This document shows positions 42,694 to 51,551 of a stretch of 64,000 bases of DNA, piece by piece (the stretch's first letter is position 1; the number at the start of each line of letters is the position of its first letter). Origin of the DNA: Streptomyces sp. NBC_01485 (lineage in GTDB: Bacteria; Actinomycetota; Actinomycetes; Streptomycetales; Streptomycetaceae); contig NZ_CP109435.1 of assembly GCF_036227125.1 (NCBI RefSeq), positions 1,178,001 through 1,242,000 of the forward strand, in the 5' to 3' direction. Position numbers and translations under genes: made by a program. The notes beneath the pieces are model-generated. The model did no database searches. It saw nothing but the letters and a program-made list of their open reading frames with translations, and had not been told where the DNA came from.

Positions 42694-44150
42694 CAGAACG
42701 ACCTCTGGGCGAGGATCAGCAGGGTCGCGTTGTCGTCGGCGATGTCCTGGAGGCTGGTGTAGTTGTCGGCGATGTCCTGGAGGGTGAAGCCGCGGGCCTC
42801 GAGACTTTCCGGCCACGGCTCGACCTCGACCGCGGTGAGCGTCCACCAGCGGAAGCCGTCGTACCAGGTGGGGGCCTCCGTGTCCTCGGTGATCGCGAAG
42901 TAGCCGTCGAGGCGCGACAGGGTCGTCTGCTTACGCAGGTGGACGACGCCTTCGGTCGCGCCGTCCAGCACGGCCTCGAGGGCGTCGCCGTCGGCCTCCG
43001 TCTCCGTGCGGACCGTGATGGTGGCCTGCGCCTTCGACCGGCGGCGGCCCACGACGACGTAGCGGCCGCCGACGTTGAACACGGTGGCGTCGCGGCTGCG
43101 CTGCTTCTCCAGCGGCGCCTCCAGGCGTACGGCCGCGCCGAGCGCCTGCACGGCGTCGCTGATGACGTCCGCAGTGACGGTGCTGGTGATGCTGCCCGAT
43201 GTGACGGTCCACGTCAGGCCGCCGACGTCGGTGAGCTCGGCGAGATACGACACGGCGACGCCGAAGGGCTGCTCGGCGTCCACCCGCAACAGGGCGGCGG
43301 TGCCGGTGACGTCTACGGCACTCGCCGCGCGGACCGCAGTGCGGTCGGTGCCCAGGACCCGGTACACGGTGGCGGAGACGATGTCCTCGGCGAGCATGCC
43401 GGTCACGGACGTCAGTACCCGCGGTGGGAACACGGCCTGCGCGGTCGCGGTGAGGGCCGCGCTGGCCTCACGCACGCGCAGCACTCCGGCCACGCCGGTC
43501 GTCGCCGTCGAGGCGGTGGCGGCGAGGGTGGGGGTCTGGGTGCCCGTCCCGGCGGTGACCGAACCGGTAGCGGCGCCGAGGCGGCCGGCGTTGCCGGAGG
43601 TGATCTGGTCGTCGGCCCGCTCGGTCACCGTGCCGAAGGTGATGCCGGTCGCGGTGATGGCCTCCGCGCTGAGTGCGGCCGTGCTCACCGGCAGGGCGTA
43701 GCCGATCAGCGCGAAGTCGCCGACCGCCCACGTCAGCGCGGTCGCGGCGGCGGCCGAGAATCCGGTGCCGCTGGAGGTGTCCTCGCCGCTGCTGGCAGCC
43801 CACCGCCATCCTGTGCCCGCGCTGCGCGACAGCACGTGGATGCGGCCCGCGAGTAGTTCGCCCGTGCCCGTGGGCAGGCTTGTGGCCGGCGCGGCGTCGG
43901 AGCCGATCAGGACGCGAGCGAACCAGGTGAGCCGGCGCGGCCCGGTACCCGAGCCGAAGCTTCCGCCGCCGCCGGAGAAGCTCTCGACGAGCGTCCATCC
44001 CGACGGCGTGGACGGGATCGAGTCGGTGGGGTGACCGGAAACGACCTGGAGGAGCGCGAGCCGCCCGGCCGTCGCCCCGGCCGGGTAGGCGGGCGTGATC
44101 GTGGCCGTCGACTGCGACAGTGCGCCGGCCGCGATGTAGGAGATCGTCAT
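42693..44150 (-). CDS. Distal tail-like protein
   Basis: The 485-aa protein has an N-terminal jelly-roll portion with repeated Ala/Thr/Gly beta segments (residues about 1-230). Its C-terminal part resembles Dit-type or siphovirus tail component domains (DATVFNVGGRYVVVGRRRSK, TITVRTETEADGDALEAVLD, YFAITEDTEAPTWYDGFRWW). It is immediately downstream of the tape measure gene, overlapping by 4 nt (ATGA), where Dit proteins normally lie. The N-terminal half may be a carbohydrate-binding insertion. Confidence 0.75.
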   Translation of the reverse strand: MTISYIAAGALSQSTATITPAYPAGATAGRLALLQVVSGHPTDSIPSTPSGWTLVESFSGGGGSFGSGTGPRRLTWFARVLIGSDAAPATSLPTGTGELLAGRIHVLSRSAGTGWRWAASSGEDTSSGTGFSAAAATALTWAVGDFALIGYALPVSTAALSAEAITATGITFGTVTERADDQITSGNAGRLGAATGSVTAGTGTQTPTLAATASTATTGVAGVLRVREASAALTATAQAVFPPRVLTSVTGMLAEDIVSATVYRVLGTDRTAVRAASAVDVTGTAALLRVDAEQPFGVAVSYLAELTDVGGLTWTVTSGSITSTVTADVISDAVQALGAAVRLEAPLEKQRSRDATVFNVGGRYVVVGRRRSKAQATITVRTETEADGDALEAVLDGATEGVVHLRKQTTLSRLDGYFAITEDTEAPTWYDGFRWWTLTAVEVEPWPESLEARGFTLQDIADNYTSLQDIADDNATLLILAQRSF

Positions 44151-47100
44151 GTCTGCCGCCCCACCTTCGCCCGGTAGGCGGCCTTGTCGACCGCGGCCTG
44201 AGCAGCCTTCCGGGCCACCGGCTCCGCCTCGACCCGCACGATGTCCGTGATCTCCCGGTCGCCGATGAAGACACGGGCGTTGATGACGACATCGCCTGCC
44301 TCTGCGGGGCGCCGGGACACTGCTGCGGCAGGGCTCGGGATGACGACGCGGCGGGTGGAGACCCCGGCTGCGGCGTCCGCCATCCGCTGGGCGGTGGCCA
44401 CGACGTGCGGGACGTGCGCGGCGATGCCTGCCGCGGTGCCGAGGGCGACCTGCTTGCCGACCTGGTCGCGGAAGACACCCGACGGCGACTTGATCTTCAG
44501 CTTCTTCTTCACCGCTGCGACCAGCGCGTCGGCGAGAGATTCCATCTGCTTCTGGAGCGCGGCCTGCTGGGCTTGGAGGCCGGTGAGGAAACCGCGCCCG
44601 GCCTGCGTGCCCGCGTCGTACATGGTGTCGGCCATCGACTTGCCGAAGTTCGTCGCGAGCCTGTTGCCGGAGGCGACCAGGTTGTTGAGCTGGGTGATGA
44701 CGGTGTTGGAGACGTCGCCCTCGCCGAGGATGCCGGCGAGCTGGCTGCCCGGCCCGGCGGCTGCGAGCTGCGAGAGGAGATCCTTCGACGCCCCGCGCGC
44801 CTTCAGTGACGCGGCGAGCCCAGCGAAGTCGGAGGCCGTCTTCTGCTGGTCCTTCATCTGCTGGATCAGGGCGTCGACCGAGGTGGCCGTCGAGCCGCTG
44901 ATGCCGAGGAAGTCGCTGATGTTCGCGGCCTGGTCCACCGCGAACTGCTTGGCGGCAGTGATCTGCGCCGCGACGGACGCCTTGCTGGCGGCGAGGGCCT
45001 GAAGCTTCGCGGACGTCTTCAGGTTGCCCGCGACCATCGAGTTGGCCCCGGCGTTCTGCAACCGGTTGTTCAGCGACTTGACCGCCGAGTTGATCGCTGC
45101 CGCCGTGCCGGTGGTCAGGGTCTTCTTCAGCCCGTTGGCGATGTAGTTCGCGACGTCGGTCGTCGTGCGCCGCTTCGCGTTGGCCAACTCCGCCTTGGCA
45201 GCCGCCAGTCGGGTCTTCGCGGCCTGCACGCTGTAGTGGCGTTCCTGAGCGCGCTCCAGTTCGGCCCGGCGCTGGTTGACCTTGGCCTGGGCGTTGGCGA
45301 CGGTACCGGAGGCGTACCCGGGCACCTTGATGCCGTTGGTCTTGGCGTAGGCCATCGAGTCCTTGTGGGACAAGATGCGGGTCCCCTTCGGGGTGACCTG
45401 CATCAGTTCGGCGCCCTTCTCACCGACCCACGCCGTCTGGCCGATCGGCGCCAGGCCGCCCTTGGTGCCCTGGGCGTAGCCGCCGGGCCGGGTCATGACG
45501 CTGAGCCAGCCCGCGCCGTAGCGGTGCATGGCGTAGTTGACGCCGGCGTAGATGTTGGCGAGGGGGTCGGTGATGCCGCGCCCCTTGAAGGGGCCGGCGT
45601 AGGCGTTGAACGTGCCCGGGATCGTCTGCATGAGGCCCTGCGACGGGTGGCCCGCCTTGGCGTTGGAGTCCCAGAGGTTGATGGCGTTCGGGTTGCCGCC
45701 GGACTCCATCTCGATCCGTTTCAGCACGGGCCCGATCGCGGTAGCGGGCACGCCCAGCATCGACAGCACCTGCGCTACCTGAGGCGTCCACTGTGAGGCA
45801 CCCTTGCCGACGCTGCCGCCGCCTCCTCCGCCGCCGAACAGGTCCTTGAAGAAGCCGCCCAGCTTGCCGCCGAGGTTCCCCAGCGCGCTCATCGCCTTGC
45901 CCGGCAGGCTCGTGATGGACAGGATGCCCTTCTTCACGATGGAGCCGAGCGCGGACGGCATGTCGCCGAAGACCTTCTTCGCGATGGCGGTGCCGGAGGT
46001 GGCGGCGAGGCCCTTGAAGAGGCCGCTGACCAGGTAGCCGCCGATCTCGGCGAACACGGTGGACGGCGAGTGGATGCCGAAGAAGTCCTTCACCGCGTTG
46101 ACGACGGGGTCGATCAGGGTCGACTTGATCCATTTTCCGATGCCCTTGATCCCGGAGACGATCCCGGACTTCATGCCGGAGATCAGGGCGCCGCCCCCCT
46201 CCAGCAGCCACGTACCGGCCTTGGCGAAGGTGCTGGTGACAGGGGTGACGACGTTTCTGACGACCCAGGAGCCGATGCCCTTCGCCCCGGCGACGATGCC
46301 GGACTTGGCACCGCTGACGATCGCCCCGCCCTTGGAGACCAGCCAGGACCCGGACGACTTGAACGCGCCCACGACCGGATCGATCATCCACGTCTTGGCG
46401 AAGCCGCCGACGCCCTTCGCGCCCGCGACGATCCCGGACTTGGCCCCCGATACGACGGCCGCGCCTCGCGCATACAGCCACGACCCGGACGACTTGAACG
46501 CCCCCACGATGGGGTCGATGACCCACGTCTTGGCGAAGCCACCGACCGCCTTCGCGCCCGTGACGATGCCCGCCTTCGCACCACCGACGATCGCCGCGCC
46601 CTTGGAGATCAGCCAGGAGCCGGACGACTTGAAGGCACCGACGACCGGATCGATGATCCACGTCTTCGCCACGCCACCGACGGCCTTCGCGCCGGTGGCG
46701 ATGCCGGAGCCGAATCCCTTGGCGACCGCCCAGCCCTTGGAGATCAGCCAGCCGCCAGCCTTGGCGAACGGCTTGACGGCGTACCCGATCAGCTCGCCGC
46801 TCTTCGAAGCGACCCAGCCGAAGCCCTTGGCGATGCCGGAGCCGAGGGCGTGCGCTCCGCGCAGGCCCAGGTCGCCGAGCTCGACTGCCCAGACGCCGAG
46901 GCGTGTGGGCAGGAGCGTGAGCTCGCGGGCCAGGGCCTCGCCGAGCCCGGGGAACACGCGGCGCAGGCCCGTCATGAAGGCGGAGCCGAGGAATTTGAAG
47001 CTCTTGCCGACCCAGCCGACGATCGACTTCGAGAACTTCGTGAAGGCCTCGAATCCCCAGGTCAGAAGCTTGCCGACGAAGGGGATTTTCCCGAGGAGTT

Positions 47101-48943
47101 TGCCGATCGCGCCCGCCCACTTCGCGGGCAGGAACGCGACGAACAGGACGGCCAGGAGCACGTCCTGCCAGTGGCTGGCGAGGCCCTTGAGCATGCCGAC
47201 CATGTCGAAATTGAGAAGGCCGACGATGAAGCCGAGCAGCAGCGACGGGACGAACTTGCCCAAACTGATGCCGATGCCGACCCAGTCGATCCCGGCGAGC
47301 AGCTTCCCGAACGCGGCCGTCAGCTTGATCGCATTGTTGGCTAGCTTCTCCAGGCCGGACGCCAGGCCGCTGCCGATCGTCGAGCCGATCTTGCCCCAGT
47401 CGACGCTCTTGATGCCGCCGGTGAACGCGGACCGCACCTGCTCGCCGATCTGCGTGGCGAGGGACTTGGGCGGCTTGACCTTCGGGGTGACGAGCGGGGC
47501 GACCGACCCGGAGCCGCCGTGCGGCATCGGCTTGAGCGCCGGACCCTGTACCCCGGTGGTTGGGGCGACCTGCCCGACGCCGTAGTGCGGCTGCGGGGCC
47601 AGGGCCGGACCCTTCGGCGCCGCCGCCGTCTTGCTGGAGCCCAGGTGGGGGGAGGTGTCGAGCAGGCCCCCCATGAGGTCCTTCGCGGCCTTCGCGGGCT
47701 TCGACCCGGTCAGTCCGCTCCAGAAGTCGCCGACGAGCTGCTTGGCCTGGCCGACGCGATCCTGGATCTTCTCGACCGGGATCATGTCGGCGACGGTGCT
47801 GCCGAAGGCCTTGACCTTGGGGATACCGTCGTCGGCGACCCACCCGGCGAGGTCCCGGACTCCCGACGTGACCCCGGCGAGCGCCTTGGTCGCGCCGGTC
47901 AGCAGGCCGGTGTCGCCGACCTCGATCATCAGGCCCTCCCAGGCGTTCTTCAGCCTGGTTACCTCACCCTTCAGACCCTTCATCTGGATCTTCGAGATGC
48001 GGTCGGCGGTGCCGCCGGAGTTCTCCAGCTCCTTCGTCAGGCCGGCCAGCTTCGCCGAGCCCTGCTGGATCAGCGCGGCCATGCCGGGGCCAGCCCGCTG
48101 ACCGAAGATCGTCATGATCTGGCCAGTGGTCGCGCCTTTCTTCGCGAGCTGGTCGACGATCGAGGTGAGCGGCCGCAGCTTGCCGTCGGAGGTCGCGACG
48201 CTGACGCCGAGATCGGTGAGCGTCGTCGAGATCTTCTTGGTCGGCGACAGCAGCCGCGTGATCGCACCGCGCAGCGCGGTGCCGGCCATGGACGCCTTGA
48301 TGCCTGCGTTGCCCATCAGGGCAGTCGCGGCGACGGCTTCCTCGAACTGGATGCCCGCCTGGTGCGCGATCGGACCGGAGTACTTGAAGGCTTCGCCGAG
48401 GTCGTCGACGCTCGTGTTGGCCTTGACGGAGGCCTTCACCATGGCGTCGACGGCGTGCGGGATCTCCTTGATCGTCATCCCGTAGCCGGTGAGGACGTTG
48501 GTGGTGATCTCCGCAGCGCGGGTCAGGTTGAGCTGCTCCGACGACGCCAGGGACAGCACGGCCGGCATCGAGCCGTAGATCTGGTTGACGTCCAGGCCGG
48601 CCGTGGCGAGCTGCGCCATCGCGTCCGCCGACTGCGCGGCCCCATACTGCGTGGTCTTCCCGAAACCCTTGGCCTGGTCGCGGAGCTTGTCGAGCTGCTT
48701 GCCGGTCGCGCCGGACAGGGCCTCGACCCGGTTCATGTTCTTCTCGAAGTCGCCCGCGGCCTTCAGCGAGGCCGCACCGAGCGCGGCAACTCCGACCGCG
48801 CCGACCGCGAGAGACGTCTTGATGGCCGCGCCGACCTTCGACGACGTCGACGCCAGCCGGGTCGCAGACCGGCCGACCTGCCGGAACGTGGCGGACGCCC
48901 GGTCGCGGCCGATGAGCGCGTAGACGATCGCGGTCGTGGCCAC
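44147..48943 (-). CDS. Tape measure protein with lytic transglycosylase domain
   Basis: The 1598-aa protein sets tail length and probably enters the cell at infection. Residues about 65-300 are a TP901-type tape-measure core (QLATAGLDVNQIYGSMPAVL, TALRGAITRLLSPTKKISTT). The middle contains hydrophobic stretches and four to five 45-residue repeats (about 720-935; unit FAKTWVIDPIVGAFKSSGSW). Residues about 1065-1150 form an SLT-like transglycosylase domain with the catalytic Glu in IEMESGGNPNAINL and GLMQTIPGTF, followed by a helical C-terminus. GTG start at 48943. Confidence 0.93.
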   Translation of the reverse strand: MATTAIVYALIGRDRASATFRQVGRSATRLASTSSKVGAAIKTSLAVGAVGVAALGAASLKAAGDFEKNMNRVEALSGATGKQLDKLRDQAKGFGKTTQYGAAQSADAMAQLATAGLDVNQIYGSMPAVLSLASSEQLNLTRAAEITTNVLTGYGMTIKEIPHAVDAMVKASVKANTSVDDLGEAFKYSGPIAHQAGIQFEEAVAATALMGNAGIKASMAGTALRGAITRLLSPTKKISTTLTDLGVSVATSDGKLRPLTSIVDQLAKKGATTGQIMTIFGQRAGPGMAALIQQGSAKLAGLTKELENSGGTADRISKIQMKGLKGEVTRLKNAWEGLMIEVGDTGLLTGATKALAGVTSGVRDLAGWVADDGIPKVKAFGSTVADMIPVEKIQDRVGQAKQLVGDFWSGLTGSKPAKAAKDLMGGLLDTSPHLGSSKTAAAPKGPALAPQPHYGVGQVAPTTGVQGPALKPMPHGGSGSVAPLVTPKVKPPKSLATQIGEQVRSAFTGGIKSVDWGKIGSTIGSGLASGLEKLANNAIKLTAAFGKLLAGIDWVGIGISLGKFVPSLLLGFIVGLLNFDMVGMLKGLASHWQDVLLAVLFVAFLPAKWAGAIGKLLGKIPFVGKLLTWGFEAFTKFSKSIVGWVGKSFKFLGSAFMTGLRRVFPGLGEALARELTLLPTRLGVWAVELGDLGLRGAHALGSGIAKGFGWVASKSGELIGYAVKPFAKAGGWLISKGWAVAKGFGSGIATGAKAVGGVAKTWIIDPVVGAFKSSGSWLISKGAAIVGGAKAGIVTGAKAVGGFAKTWVIDPIVGAFKSSGSWLYARGAAVVSGAKSGIVAGAKGVGGFAKTWMIDPVVGAFKSSGSWLVSKGGAIVSGAKSGIVAGAKGIGSWVVRNVVTPVTSTFAKAGTWLLEGGGALISGMKSGIVSGIKGIGKWIKSTLIDPVVNAVKDFFGIHSPSTVFAEIGGYLVSGLFKGLAATSGTAIAKKVFGDMPSALGSIVKKGILSITSLPGKAMSALGNLGGKLGGFFKDLFGGGGGGGSVGKGASQWTPQVAQVLSMLGVPATAIGPVLKRIEMESGGNPNAINLWDSNAKAGHPSQGLMQTIPGTFNAYAGPFKGRGITDPLANIYAGVNYAMHRYGAGWLSVMTRPGGYAQGTKGGLAPIGQTAWVGEKGAELMQVTPKGTRILSHKDSMAYAKTNGIKVPGYASGTVANAQAKVNQRRAELERAQERHYSVQAAKTRLAAAKAELANAKRRTTTDVANYIANGLKKTLTTGTAAAINSAVKSLNNRLQNAGANSMVAGNLKTSAKLQALAASKASVAAQITAAKQFAVDQAANISDFLGISGSTATSVDALIQQMKDQQKTASDFAGLAASLKARGASKDLLSQLAAAGPGSQLAGILGEGDVSNTVITQLNNLVASGNRLATNFGKSMADTMYDAGTQAGRGFLTGLQAQQAALQKQMESLADALVAAVKKKLKIKSPSGVFRDQVGKQVALGTAAGIAAHVPHVVATAQRMADAAAGVSTRRVVIPSPAAAVSRRPAEAGDVVINARVFIGDREITDIVRVEAEPVARKAAQAAVDKAAYRAKVGRQT
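46146..46820 (-). repeat. 135-bp tandem repeats inside the tape measure gene
   Basis: Equivalent positions recur exactly every 135 bp at 46146, 46281, 46416, 46551 and 46686, all in frame (45 codons). Copies at 46281-46686 are highly similar; the outer ones have diverged. Unit-number change by recombination would alter tail length in fixed steps. Confidence 0.9.
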
Positions 48944-48997
48944 GGCGCCGCTCCCCTCTCGCGCGGGTGCGCGGTCAGGGGCCGGTCGGCCGGCGGG

Positions 48998-49569
48998 CTA
49001 CAGGTTCGGCATACGGGACTTGGAGGGGCCGCCCTGCATGGCCTTCTTCTCGTCCGCCTCACGCTCTTCCGCCTCGATGCGGTAGAGCGCCATCCACTCG
49101 CTCAGCTCGTAGGAGCTGATGGACCTCAGGAGCTCGTGGACAGGTCGTCCGAGGTCTCGGGCGAGGACGAAGAGGAATCGCCGCTCGGGGCGGCTTCGGA
49201 GTTTCCCTCGATCTCCTTCTCCACGGCGTCGCCCATGCCGGACAGCTCGGCTGCCACGTCGTACAGCCGGTCGATGACCGCGCCGGCCTTCTTGCCGAGC
49301 GCGGGTGCGTCGGTGTCCTTGAAGAGCCGGTTGCCCTGCTCGTCGATGAGGCACTTCACGAGCAGCTTCGCGCGCGCGTTGTCGCGCACGAACACCACCT
49401 CGCGGCTGCCGTCGGGCTTGGGCCGGATCTGCTGGATCCCGGCCTCGTAGGCGTCGCGCTCGATGCCGGTCAGGCCCCGCACGAGGACCTCGCCGCCCCA
49501 CTCGGGAACGTCCACGGGCTTGATCTGGGTGTCCTCAGCTTCGAGGATCTGGGTGCTCGTCAGGGCCAC
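48998..49569 (-). CDS. Tail assembly chaperone, frameshift product (gpGT-like)
   Basis: Reading 49569 to the slippery site at 49201-49207 and then shifting -1 gives a product of about 190 aa. After the shift it continues LRSRPERRFLFVLARDLGRP, then SSYELSEWMALYRIEAEERE, ending SKSRMPNL. The post-shift part has the helical pattern seen in T extensions that bind the tape measure. Position between the tail tube and tape measure genes is exactly that of lambda G/GT-type chaperones. Confidence 0.88.
49126..49569 (-). CDS. Tail assembly chaperone, unshifted product (gpG-like)
   Basis: The 147-aa protein (EVLVRGLTGIERDAYEAGIQ, LLVKCLIDEQGNRLFKDTDA) ends in a Ser/Glu-rich tail. Most ribosomes would make this form; a minority would shift to the longer product at GGGAAAC. 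The start codon is a GTG or ATG-adjacent site at 49569, right beside the duplicated 84-bp element upstream. Confidence 0.88.
   Translation of the reverse strand: MALTSTQILEAEDTQIKPVDVPEWGGEVLVRGLTGIERDAYEAGIQQIRPKPDGSREVVFVRDNARAKLLVKCLIDEQGNRLFKDTDAPALGKKAGAVIDRLYDVAAELSGMGDAVEKEIEGNSEAAPSGDSSSSSPETSDDLSTSS
49201..49207 (-). promoter_or_regulatory. -1 programmed frameshift slippery site GGGAAAC
   Basis: On the minus strand the zero frame reads G GGA AAC; slipping back one base gives GGG AAA and enters the second frame. This matches the X XXY YYZ rule exactly and lies 73 nt before the zero-frame stop. Confidence 0.9.
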
Positions 49570-49578
49570 GGTGGGGGT

Positions 49579-49661
49579 GCCTTTCTGGCGTTACGGATCA
49601 TGACGCGGCCAGTGCCAGGCCGTGATGAGCCGTCGAGCGCCAGTGCCAGGCGGGCGACAGC
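49579..49661 (-). repeat. Duplicated late-gene leader element, copy B
   Basis: 83 bp, 3 differences from copy A at 56024-56107. It lies immediately before the tail chaperone gene. It contains two copies of CCAGTGCCAGGC (49609-49620 and 49640-49651; 31 bp apart) and ends in AGAAAGG, a ribosome-site-like sequence. Confidence 0.92.
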
Positions 49662-49681
49662 AGAGGGGCGACGTCAGCGGG

Positions 49682-50158
49682 TCAGCGGATGTCGCGGGTG
49701 ATGGAGTTGACGACCTTGGATGCGGCGCGCCGTCCGGCGACGCCGGCAGGCCGTACGACCTTGAAGAAGTAGGGGTGACCGCTCTGGGTGACCCAGACCT
49801 CGCGGTTGCCGTGGACGGGGTGCCGCCACCGCTTGGTGCCCTCCATGCCCTTGGGGAGGGCCTTCTGCTTGGCGGGCATCTTGCGGCCGTCGACACGGAT
49901 CGCGACGCCCGCGTCCTTGCCGACCGTGCGCACCTCGACGCGGGTGGCCTTGGACATGCGCCCGCGCAGCCCGTCGGCGGTGTAGGGCCGCTTGGACGGG
50001 ATGGACCTGATGGAGCTGCGCACGAGCGGCACGAACGGCGTGGCGACGGCCCGCAGCTCCTTGCGGAACCGCTTCTTCAGCTCCGGGTTGTCCATGCGGC
50101 GCAGCCCGGCGGAGACTCGCCGCAGGTCGTCGCCGGTGCGCATCGTGAGCCCGATCAT
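49682..50158 (-). CDS. HK97 gp10-like head-tail/tail completion protein
   Basis: The 158-aa basic protein reads LRRVSAGLRRMDNPELKKRF, then LVRSSIRSIPSKRPYTADGL and PYFFKVVRPAGVAGRRAASK. This matches the HK97_gp10-like group that joins the tail terminator region. It is encoded between the tail tube and the chaperones. Function in head-tail joining or tail completion is from the family. Confidence 0.82.
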   Translation of the reverse strand: MIGLTMRTGDDLRRVSAGLRRMDNPELKKRFRKELRAVATPFVPLVRSSIRSIPSKRPYTADGLRGRMSKATRVEVRTVGKDAGVAIRVDGRKMPAKQKALPKGMEGTKRWRHPVHGNREVWVTQSGHPYFFKVVRPAGVAGRRAASKVVNSITRDIR

Positions 50159-50167
50159 GATGGTTCC

Positions 50168-50650
50168 TCAGGCCGGGACGGTGACGTTCTCTTCGGGCTC
50201 CGCCGTGATCGTGAACTGGACTTCGATCTTGGCGGGGTCCTCGACGTCCGTCATCTTCGGCGCGGACGCCACCTTCACCGGGAAGACGTCCATCGTCCGG
50301 CCCGCGATGTCTCCCTCGGGGAACTGCACGATGTACCCCGCCGTGTCGCGCGGCAGGAGCTGGCGCACGTCCTGCGAGTCCTCGGAGGCGTACATCGTGA
50401 TCGAGGAGTCGTCGGCCGAGATCCGGCCGGGGATCTTCGACACGAAGCGCGAGCCGAGGTCGGGGGTGTCGGTGGACTCCGACGTGGTCTGGAAGCCGGA
50501 CACGTCAGCGACTTCGCCGGTGAGGTCGGTGCCCGCGTCCAGCTCGATGCGGGTCGGCGACGCCAGGCTGGCGATCGTCGGCACGTAGTAGTACTGGCGC
50601 GTGCCCGGCGGGATGTACCGGGACGACGCGGAGATCGGGGTGGCGACCAT
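50168..50650 (-). CDS. Major tail (tube) protein
   Basis: The 160-aa protein has alternating beta strands (YYYVPTIASLASPTRIELDA, DSSITMYASEDSQDVRQLLP, TAGYIVQFPEGDIAGRTMDV). It ends in a conserved strand, KIEVQFTITAEPEENVTV. Length, beta content and position (before the chaperones and tape measure) fit the siphovirus tail tube protein, which polymerises around the tape measure. Confidence 0.82.
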   Translation of the reverse strand: MVATPISASSRYIPPGTRQYYYVPTIASLASPTRIELDAGTDLTGEVADVSGFQTTSESTDTPDLGSRFVSKIPGRISADDSSITMYASEDSQDVRQLLPRDTAGYIVQFPEGDIAGRTMDVFPVKVASAPKMTDVEDPAKIEVQFTITAEPEENVTVPA

Positions 50651-50653
50651 GGG

Positions 50654-50959
50654 TCAGCTCTCCTCAGCCTTCGGAGTGGTCTTGCGGGGGCGCTTCGGCG
50701 CGGTGGCGGCCTCCGCATCGGGGGCCGGGTCTTCAGGAGCGTCGTCCAGGACGACGGACTCGCCGTCGGCTTCCGGCTGCGGCGCGAGCGGCACCGAGTC
50801 GGCGGACTCCGCGGCCTTGCGGGGTGCCGACTTCGGCTTGGGCGGCGCCTCGGTGACCTCCCAGCCGCCGGCCTGGTGGTGCGGGATGGACGACTCCGGC
50901 ACCTGGATGAGCTGCTCGGGCGGCAGGTTGGGGTGCCGCATCCACACGGTGGCGGCCAT
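50654..50959 (-). CDS. Small structural-module protein with acidic/basic tail
   Basis: The 101-aa protein has a conserved short head (MRHPNLPPEQLIQVPESSIP, then HHQAGGWEVTE) and a low-complexity Lys/Pro/Ala/Glu tail. Heads of this sort (xVPE..xxxxxxGWxxxE) are frequent small proteins in phage structural modules. Role unknown. Start overlaps the upstream stop by 1 nt (TGATG). Confidence 0.72.
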   Translation of the reverse strand: MAATVWMRHPNLPPEQLIQVPESSIPHHQAGGWEVTEAPPKPKSAPRKAAESADSVPLAPQPEADGESVVLDDAPEDPAPDAEAATAPKRPRKTTPKAEES

Positions 50960-51294
50960 CAGGCGGGCACCCGGAACACGCCGACGGTCACGCTGGTGAC
51001 GCCGTCGTAGGTGATCGCGGCCCGCCCGGTCGAGGGGTTGCGGTACCGGTCGGTGAGCGGGATGACGAAGGTCTGGCCTGCGGCCACGGCCATCGTCCGG
51101 TCCGCGACGGCGAGACCGTCGACCGTCTCCGGCGTGGCGATGGTGACGGTGTGACTGCCGCTGTCCGCGTTCTTCACGGCGAGGAAAATCCCGGCACCGG
51201 TCTGGGCGGTGTCGCCGCCGCCTGCGGCTGCCACGAGCTTGTCGTCGAAGCGGACCCCTGTGAGGGGGACCACGGTGGTGGCGAGGGCTGCCAT
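50959..51294 (-). CDS. Small structural protein (possible capsid decoration)
   Basis: The 111-aa, beta-rich protein (GIFLAVKNADSGSHTVTIAT, TMAVAAGQTFVIPLTDRYRN, AAITYDGVTSVTVGVFRVP) lacks basic DNA-binding features and looks like a small beta sandwich. In related actinophages such proteins sit in the head-tail gene block and decorate virions. The role is inferred. Confidence 0.7.
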   Translation of the reverse strand: MAALATTVVPLTGVRFDDKLVAAAGGGDTAQTGAGIFLAVKNADSGSHTVTIATPETVDGLAVADRTMAVAAGQTFVIPLTDRYRNPSTGRAAITYDGVTSVTVGVFRVPA

Positions 51295-51350
51295 CGCGAA
51301 CTCTCCTGTTCTGGTTGACGGCTGCGCGACAGCCCGGCACTCTCCGAGGC

Positions 51351-51551
51351 ATGTCGATACTGCGCTGGTGGTTCGTGGACGTCCCGGAGTGGGGCTGGCA
51401 GGACGTCGCGCGCGGCGGCCACTCGCTCGCCGGCGTAGGGGTGTTCGCGGTGGGGGCGCTCGCCTACGCGGTCGTGAACCTGGCTGTGGTGGGCGGCCTG
51501 CTCGGCGGACTCGCGGCGCTCGTGCGCCGGCGGCCGGTCAGCGGGCCGTGA
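51351..51551 (+). CDS. Small membrane protein on the opposite strand of the structural module
   Basis: The 66-aa protein starts MSILRWWFVDVPEWGWQDVA and has one long or two short hydrophobic segments (GVFAVGALAYAVVNLAVVGG, LLGGLAALV) with a basic end. A CGAGG precedes the ATG. It fills the only sizeable gap in the minus-strand head-tail genes (51295-51537) and overlaps the next gene's 3' end by 14 nt. Its own direction suggests a separately expressed accessory gene. Confidence 0.55.
   Translation: MSILRWWFVDVPEWGWQDVARGGHSLAGVGVFAVGALAYAVVNLAVVGGLLGGLAALVRRRPVSGP

Noticed and set aside
46059..47585. 508-aa plus-strand frame across the tape measure gene
   Set aside because: Its repeats mirror the 135-bp repeats of the true gene on the other strand; no ribosome site.
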